From Exiguobacterium sp. BMC-KP (GTDB lineage: Bacteria; Bacillota; Bacilli; Exiguobacteriales; Exiguobacteriaceae), in contig NZ_LGIW01000013.1 of NCBI RefSeq assembly GCF_001275385.1, positions 62,001 through 126,000 of the forward strand: a stretch of 64,000 nucleotides of DNA, read 5' to 3'. Of the stretch, positions 59,479 through 64,000 are shown one piece after another. Below the pieces are notes generated by a model. That model was not told the origin of the DNA. It made no database searches and saw only the letters and a list, made by a program, of their open reading frames with translations. The position numbers and the translations under genes were made by a program. Each line of letters opens with the position of its first letter. Within the stretch, counting starts at the first letter, position 1.

Positions 59479-59640
59479 ATATCGTATTCCTCACTTATGT
59501 TTTTTCATATTTTATTATAGTATTCAAGTTTCTTTCATCTCTGAAATAGATTATAGCACCCTAATCATTTCAAAAAAATTTCATTTACATTTCAAATGCA
59601 AACGTTTTTTTGTAATATAAACATTTATTTTTTGAAAAGC
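59479..59640 (-). other. AT-rich gap between the two M23 genes
   Basis: This stretch is AT-rich and holds the promoter and leader of copy 1. No clear -35/-10 pair or extra gene was seen. The terminator of copy 2 follows at 59641. Confidence 0.4.
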
Positions 59641-59673
59641 ACAAAAAAAGAACCGTTGCTAAGCAACGATTCT
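59641..59673 (-). terminator. Terminator of the longer M23 hydrolase gene
   Basis: AGAATCGTTGC and GCAACGGTTCT pair (one wobble) around a three-base loop, followed by seven T on the minus strand. Confidence 0.85.
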
Positions 59674-59680
59674 TCACTAA

Positions 59681-61126
59681 TTAAAACATAGTCATCGGGT
59701 TTACTGAGTTAGCTGGACCCGTTGCACTATAGCTGTATCCACCAACGTGAATTTCGAAGTGTAAGTGTGGACCAGTTGAATTCCCAGTGCTTCCGCGTAA
59801 ACCAATTTGTTGACCTTGGCTGACACGTTGACCTGCATGAGCATTTAATGCACTCATGTGCGCATACAATGTCGTATATGTCTTACCGTTCAATTGGTGA
59901 GCAATCATGATGTGGTTTCCGTAAGGTCCACCACCTGATGCTGTAATGACTGTTCCCGTTGCAGCTGCCACGATCGGAGTCCCAACTGGACCACCGAAGT
60001 CGATCCCGTTATGGAACGTATAACCGTTTTCTCCTCCAGCTGAACCATATCCTTGTGTGACAGCCCCAACTGTTGGGTGAATGAATAGACCACCTGATAC
60101 TGGTGCTGGTTTAGGTGTTGCAGGAGCTGACGGTGCTGGAGCAGGTGCAGCTGGTGCTGGTGTAGATGCTTTTGGTGTCGACTGTTTCGTCGAACCAGAA
60201 GATTTTGCTGATTGTGCTGCTTTTTCTTGCGCTGCTTGCTGAGCCGCTGCTTCTTTAGCAGCTTGTTGTTCTGCTTCTTTTTGAGCTGCCGCTTGCGCTG
60301 CTTCAGCTTTTGCTCGTGCTTTCGCTTCACGTGCTGCTTGTGCTTGACGCTCTTTTTCGATACGTGCTTCACGTTCACGTGCTGCTTTTTCAGCTGCAAT
60401 CGCTTTTTCTTGAGCGATTAGAATTTGCTGGACTTCTTTTGCATCCATTAATTGTGTTTCGAATTTCTCTTTTTTCTTACGTAGTTCTTTTAAACGTTTG
60501 TTCCGCTCTTTTAATTGAGATTCAAGATCCGCTTGCTGACGTTTTAATTCCTGCTTTTCAACGACTAACTGCGCTTTCTTCTCTTTCACTTTTTGTTGCG
60601 CATCTGCTAATTGCTTTTGCGTATTTTGGTAATCCGTGATCATTTTATCATCTTGTTTTGAAATGGATTTCCCTGCCATGACACGGCTTACGAGGTCCCC
60701 AACGTTTTTAGCACCGAAGATAACTTCTTCCCATTTAATCGAGTTTCCGTCATTCTCTTGCATGACACGAAGACGATCACCTAGAAGTTTTTCTTGGCGT
60801 TTTAGTTTCGCTTTATATTTCTCAATTTCTTTTCCAAGTTCAACGATTTCTCGTTCTGTTGCTTTGATTTGACGATCTTTTGTTTCGACAGCAAAGATTT
60901 TTTCGTTCAAAGCTTCGTCTAGTCGATTGACTTCTTGTTGTGTTTTAGAGATTTTTTGACCTTCCTGATTAACGGAAGACTCTAAGTTTTTTTGCTTTTT
61001 AACATTGTCTTGTTGCTGTTGTTCGTTTTTGGCTTTCTGTTCACTTAAATCATCAGCTGCTGCAAAATGAGGTGCGGATGAAAGAACCAGTGCGGAAACG
61101 ATAAGCGACGCGAACGTTTTTTTCAT
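59681..61126 (-). CDS. CwlO/EnvC-like peptidoglycan hydrolase (M23), copy 2
   Basis: 481 residues. Signal peptide (about 1-24), long coiled coil (about 25-300), then a proline/alanine linker (PAAPAPAPSAPATPKPAP) and an M23/LytM domain with HNGIDF and GPHLHFE intact. The segment RVMQENDGNSIKWEEVIFGAKNVGDL in the coiled coil is nearly the same as in copy 1, and the catalytic domains align almost without gaps, so the pair arose by tandem duplication. The linkers differ: Ala/Lys in copy 1, Pro/Ala here. Each gene has its own terminator. Confidence 0.9.
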   Translation of the reverse strand: MKKTFASLIVSALVLSSAPHFAAADDLSEQKAKNEQQQQDNVKKQKNLESSVNQEGQKISKTQQEVNRLDEALNEKIFAVETKDRQIKATEREIVELGKEIEKYKAKLKRQEKLLGDRLRVMQENDGNSIKWEEVIFGAKNVGDLVSRVMAGKSISKQDDKMITDYQNTQKQLADAQQKVKEKKAQLVVEKQELKRQQADLESQLKERNKRLKELRKKKEKFETQLMDAKEVQQILIAQEKAIAAEKAAREREARIEKERQAQAAREAKARAKAEAAQAAAQKEAEQQAAKEAAAQQAAQEKAAQSAKSSGSTKQSTPKASTPAPAAPAPAPSAPATPKPAPVSGGLFIHPTVGAVTQGYGSAGGENGYTFHNGIDFGGPVGTPIVAAATGTVITASGGGPYGNHIMIAHQLNGKTYTTLYAHMSALNAHAGQRVSQGQQIGLRGSTGNSTGPHLHFEIHVGGYSYSATGPANSVNPMTMF

Positions 61127-61389
61127 GTAGTATTCCCTCTTTTTCTATAATGATATGTTTTATGATTTATCGTAAAAATTTGCGTTAAATTTAAATTCTG
61201 TAATAGTTTTTCTTTTTTATAAGAACGTTTTTGATTATAGCATTCATTCCTCTTCCATAATATTTCAGTGATATTTCATTTTAAATAAATCTTTCCTCGA
61301 CTATGTAATAGAAACATTTGGAAGATATCTCATCGTTGCAACTTTGATTCATTTTTGGGAAACTGAAGCGAATAGAAGGAGGATATCAT
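61127..61389. other. AT-rich gap upstream of the M23 and VOC genes
   Basis: About 260 bases of AT-rich sequence with divergent promoters for copy 2 of the M23 gene and the VOC gene. No further ORF, RNA or clear operator was recognised. Confidence 0.4.
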
Positions 61390-61800
61390 ATGAAATTAGA
61401 TCATACTGGAATTGCTGTCCGTGACATGCAAGAAGCGATTTCATTCTATACAAAAGTGTTAGGTGGCACATTAACTCGTGAATATTCGAATCCCGCTCCT
61501 GGTGTTGCTTCTAATATTGCAGTCATTGAGTTTGATGATGCGCATATCGAGTTATTAACACCAACCAGTCAAGATAGTCCGATTGCTCGGTTTTTGAAAC
61601 AACGCGGAAAAGGTGTCCATCACATTGCTTACCGTGTAGAGGATTTGGATCAAGCTATTCTAGAAGCCAAACAACAAGGTCTAACATTTTTAGAGGATAC
61701 GTATCGAACAACACCGTTCGGACGACGACTGATTTATATGAATCCTCGTCATTCACACGGTGTCATTACCGAACTTTGTGATTATCCCGAGAATGCATAA
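61390..61800 (+). CDS. VOC-family protein, methylmalonyl-CoA epimerase/glyoxalase-like
   Basis: 136 residues. Two beta-alpha-beta-beta-beta units. Metal ligands are likely His5 (KLDHTGIAV), His in GVHHIAYRV (about 76) and Glu near the end (VITELCDY). The DMQEAISFYTKVLGG start and GKGVHHIAYRVEDLD block fit the methylmalonyl-CoA epimerase/lactoylglutathione lyase branch. AAGGAGG is seven bases before the ATG. No mutase genes are nearby, so the exact substrate is open. Confidence 0.85.
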   Translation: MKLDHTGIAVRDMQEAISFYTKVLGGTLTREYSNPAPGVASNIAVIEFDDAHIELLTPTSQDSPIARFLKQRGKGVHHIAYRVEDLDQAILEAKQQGLTFLEDTYRTTPFGRRLIYMNPRHSHGVITELCDYPENA

Positions 61801-61838
61801 AAAATCAGCACTGCGACGTCGCAGTGCTGATTTTTTAT
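61801..61838. terminator. Terminator between the VOC and DJ-1 genes
   Basis: AAAAATCAGCACTGCG and CGCAGTGCTGATTTTTT form a perfect stem with an ACGT loop. Confidence 0.9.
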
Positions 61839-61847
61839 GTCCTGATA

Positions 61848-62360
61848 TTAGCCGAGTTTTGCTACGATTTCCCGATTAAATGCCGGAATATCATCTGGTT
61901 GACGGCTTGAGACGAAGTTGTCGTCGACAACAACTTCTTCATCCGTAAAGTCTACACCCGCATTTTCTAAATCGATCCGAATCGATTTATAACCTGTCAT
62001 TTTTCTTCCTTTGACGATTTTTGCGTTAATCATCAACTGTGGTCCATGACAAATTGAGAAGATCGGTTTTTTCGACATATCGAATTCTTCGACGAATGAG
62101 ACGAAACGATCATCTTCCCGTAGTAAATCCGGTGAGAATCCACCCGGAATCAAGAGCGCATCGTAATCTGCCGCTGAAGTCTCATCAATCGAGAGATCAA
62201 CGGTGACTTTTGCCTCTTCCTGCTTCCCAACGAGTTCTGCACCTTTTTTGGAGCCAATAACAGTAATCTCGTGTCCTGCTTCTTTTAATGCATTAACCGG
62301 TCCTGTGAATTCTACATCTTCAAAATGATCGGCGAGTACAACGGCTACTTTTTTAGACAT
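61848..62360 (-). CDS. DJ-1/PfpI-family protein (glyoxalase III / general stress protein 18 type)
   Basis: 170 residues from ATG 62360 (GGGGGA eight bases upstream). Flavodoxin-like class I amidotransferase fold with LADHFEDVEF near the N-terminus (conserved glutamate) and the nucleophile cysteine in FSICHGPQLM. Resembles PfpI/YhbO/YfkM-type stress proteins with methylglyoxal or deglycation activity. The 57-residue gene and ohr lie upstream on the same strand, suggesting a stress-related cluster. Confidence 0.9.
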   Translation of the reverse strand: MSKKVAVVLADHFEDVEFTGPVNALKEAGHEITVIGSKKGAELVGKQEEAKVTVDLSIDETSAADYDALLIPGGFSPDLLREDDRFVSFVEEFDMSKKPIFSICHGPQLMINAKIVKGRKMTGYKSIRIDLENAGVDFTDEEVVVDDNFVSSRQPDDIPAFNREIVAKLG

Positions 62361-62386
62361 GTGATTCATCCCCCAAGTTGTTTAAT

Positions 62387-62560
62387 TTAAATCGGATCTT
62401 CTCCGCGATCTCGTGGAGAAACCGTATCATCTGGCATTTCATCTTTTCCTTTTAGGATTTCCTTTTGTTGCTCCTCTGTCAGTTTCCGCTCTTTATCAGA
62501 CAGACGATCCCGTTCATCTTCGAATTCTTCATTTGGACGATCGGTTTCTTTTGGTGCCAT
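62387..62560 (-). CDS. Small charged protein, 57 residues
   Basis: GGAGG stands seven bases before the ATG. The product starts MAPKETDRPNEEFEDERDRL and ends DTVSPRDRGEDPI; more than half of the residues are charged, none is cysteine, aromatic residues are nearly absent. It looks intrinsically disordered and soluble. It is positioned between ohr and the DJ-1 gene on the same strand with short gaps. I do not recognise a family; a stress-linked or protein-binding role is only inferred from neighbours. Confidence 0.65.
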   Translation of the reverse strand: MAPKETDRPNEEFEDERDRLSDKERKLTEEQQKEILKGKDEMPDDTVSPRDRGEDPI

Positions 62561-62586
62561 CGAAAACCCTCCTCAAGACCCATCAC

Positions 62587-63021
62587 TTATAATGAATCGA
62601 CGACTTTAACAGAAAGATCGACATCGATATTGCCACGTGTCGCTTTTGAATACGGGCAGAAGTTGTGTGTTTTCTCTAGTAACTCTTCTGCTTCTTCTTG
62701 CGATACACCCACGACTTCGACGACGAGTTTCGCTGCAATTTTCACACCGTTATCCGCTTCATCCTGTAAGAGGCTGACTTCTGAATTCGTCCGCGTCTCA
62801 ACTCGTTTTTTTGCTTGGCGCGCCATCAAGTTGTAGGCACCATCAAAACAAGCGGCATATCCTGCTGCGAATAACTGTTCCGGGTTTGATGTCGGAATGT
62901 CTTCTTTGCCTTTTGTTCCTGGCATGACTAAATCGAGATTAATGACGTTATCGTCTGAAGCAACTTTCCCGTCGCGACCACCGACTGCAGATGCACGTGA
63001 AGTAAGAATGACGTTTGACAT
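62587..63021 (-). CDS. ohr: Organic hydroperoxide resistance protein (Ohr/OsmC family)
   Basis: 144 residues from ATG 63021 (AAGGGG nine bases upstream). Thiol peroxidase that reduces organic hydroperoxides. The peroxidatic Cys58 lies in FAAGYAACFDGA and the resolving Cys122 in HNFCPYSKATRGN, the Ohr signature pair. No OhrR repressor gene is in view. Downstream genes encode a small charged protein and a DJ-1 family protein, together suggesting oxidative or carbonyl stress. Confidence 0.94.
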   Translation of the reverse strand: MSNVILTSRASAVGGRDGKVASDDNVINLDLVMPGTKGKEDIPTSNPEQLFAAGYAACFDGAYNLMARQAKKRVETRTNSEVSLLQDEADNGVKIAAKLVVEVVGVSQEEAEELLEKTHNFCPYSKATRGNIDVDLSVKVVDSL

Positions 63022-63148
63022 AATAAAAAACCCCTTTTCCTGTTGAATTGAAAAATGCTTTTTTTGCCACATAATCAGTAATACCCGTCACTGACGGAGA
63101 TAAACACATAGAGTGTCAACTGCTTCAACTGCTCGATTTTGTTGATGG

Positions 63149-63187
63149 ACAAAAAAAGACGATGAACTTCAAGTCCATCGTCTTTTG
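63149..63187 (-). terminator. Terminator of the CBS-domain protein gene
   Basis: AAGACGATGGACTT and AAGTTCATCGTCTT pair with one mismatch, followed by a T run on the minus strand. Confidence 0.82.
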
Positions 63188-63198
63188 AATGCTATTTC

Positions 63199-63999
63199 TT
63201 ATCCGATATCTTCTGTTTCAATTGCTTCTTGATCAGGCAACTGAAGATAAATTGATTTGACCTGGTGATTATCGACTTCCATCACTTTAATCGTGTACGC
63301 CTGATAGCGGAATTCTTGACCGCTCGACACTTCTGTATCCTGTGCCATGACCCAGCCACCAATCGTATCAATGTCTTCCTCTTCAATTCCAAGGTTAAAG
63401 CGCTCATTTAAGTCGTCAATCAAGACACGTCCTGAAATCCGATACAACCTCTCATGAATCTGCTCGATATCTGCTTTCTCATCTTTATCGAATTCATCTC
63501 GGATTTCTCCAACGATTTCTTCCAATATGTCTTCCATCGTAATCACACCAGCTGTACCACCGTACTCATCAATGACGAGCGCCATTGGCGTCCGCTCCAC
63601 CTGCATTTTCAACATCGCGTCTTGAAGCGGTGAATACTCAGATACAATCGGCAAGTTGTGGATGTAATAACTTAATGCTTTCCCCTTGTTTGCCATATGA
63701 TCCGTAAATAACTGCTTTGCATTGATGAAGCCAAGGATTTTATCCTTATCTCCCTCTTCCGCTACTGGATAACGTGTGAACTGATACTCTTCAACAAGGC
63801 GAATGATATCCTCCATCGATGCATCGTTCGAAATCGTGATTAAGTCCGTTCGCGGTAACATGATATCTTTTGCGATCCGCTCATCGAACGAGAAGATGTT
63901 CTGCATGTAGGAAAGTTCAGTCTGGTTGATTTCTCCACTCTTATAACTCTGTGTCATGATGATTTTAATCTCTTCTTCAGAATGGACTTCTTCGTGTCC
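63199..63999 (-). CDS. CNNM/HlyC-CorC family protein with CBS pair, N-terminus missing
   Basis: The frame continues past the window edge; codons before the internal ATG at 63957 encode [18 protein letters not shown], typical of the linker after the membrane domain. The visible part holds the CBS pair (about [21 protein letters not shown] to [23 protein letters not shown]) and the C-terminal CorC/HlyC transporter-associated domain ([15 protein letters not shown]). Such proteins are linked to magnesium or cobalt efflux. The membrane (DUF21) domain must lie upstream, outside the window. Confidence 0.9.
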   Translation of the reverse strand, partial: GHEEVHSEEEIKIIMTQSYKSGEINQTELSYMQNIFSFDERIAKDIMLPRTDLITISNDASMEDIIRLVEEYQFTRYPVAEEGDKDKILGFINAKQLFTDHMANKGKALSYYIHNLPIVSEYSPLQDAMLKMQVERTPMALVIDEYGGTAGVITMEDILEEIVGEIRDEFDKDEKADIEQIHERLYRISGRVLIDDLNERFNLGIEEEDIDTIGGWVMAQDTEVSSGQEFRYQAYTIKVMEVDNHQVKSIYLQLPDQEAIETEDIG

Positions 64000-64000
64000 C

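Noticed and set aside
1-64000. CRISPR arrays, insertion sequences, prophage or integrase-flanked islands
   Set aside because: No regularly spaced repeats, transposase or integrase frames, or target-site duplications were seen.

Overview
The window looks like a chromosome segment of a low-to-mid GC Gram-positive bacterium of the Bacillales. The gene set and style fit Exiguobacterium or a close relative, but this is judged from gene content only. The support is a LiaFSR-type envelope-stress system, an Fnr with Bacillus-type C-terminal cysteines, a B. subtilis-like arg/car operon order, TagD/CDP-glycerol wall teichoic acid genes, AGGAGG ribosome binding sites, and T-box, TPP and cre control elements. 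No phage, insertion sequence, CRISPR array, rRNA or origin was seen. One tRNA (Gly, anticodon TCC) is present.

Layout. 1-3019: PspA/LiaH (5' end cut off), LiaF, LiaS and LiaR. 3120-6347: a b(o/a)3-type oxidase operon (subunits I, II and a 37-residue IIa) facing an Fnr regulator, with an Fnr box in the oxidase promoter. 6508-9312: teichoic acid genes (two CDP-glycerol glycerophosphotransferases flanking tagD). 9353-15519: aldehyde dehydrogenase, deoD, a YesMN-like two-component system and a purine permease. 15579-22814: a sugar ABC importer split in two (binding protein at 15579, permeases at 21043-22814, no ATPase), with a cation/proton antiporter, DedA and asnA behind an Asn-type T-box between the halves. 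22981-27873: fhs, a lipase-like hydrolase, two small unknowns, tRNA-Gly and an MBL-fold hydrolase. 27929-37092: argCJBD-carAB-argF under tandem ARG boxes. 37251-48355: NhaC antiporter, thiol-disulfide oxidoreductase, LCP protein, nitroreductase, acetyltransferases and several unknown small or membrane proteins. 48604-55710: murB, M29 aminopeptidase, FocA, YitT-like protein, an orphan receptor-like membrane protein and a CadC-type metal sensor. 55731-58128: thiD-thiM-thiE behind a TPP riboswitch. 58201-63999: two tandem CwlO/EnvC-like M23 hydrolases, VOC protein, DJ-1/PfpI protein, Ohr and the C-terminal part of a CBS-domain CNNM protein.

How the parts work together. The most informative signals are regulatory. 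Redox control appears three times: an Fnr box placed close to -41.5 of the oxidase promoter, a Rex-like operator just downstream of a strong focA promoter, and a related site upstream of fnr. The split sugar importer is tied together by an identical 17-bp element upstream of both halves, plus a perfect cre at the binding-protein promoter; the nearby YesMN pair is a plausible but unproven regulator. No clearly new multi-gene defence or biosynthetic system was found. The new material is mainly unannotated small proteins, unrecognised genes and promoter elements.
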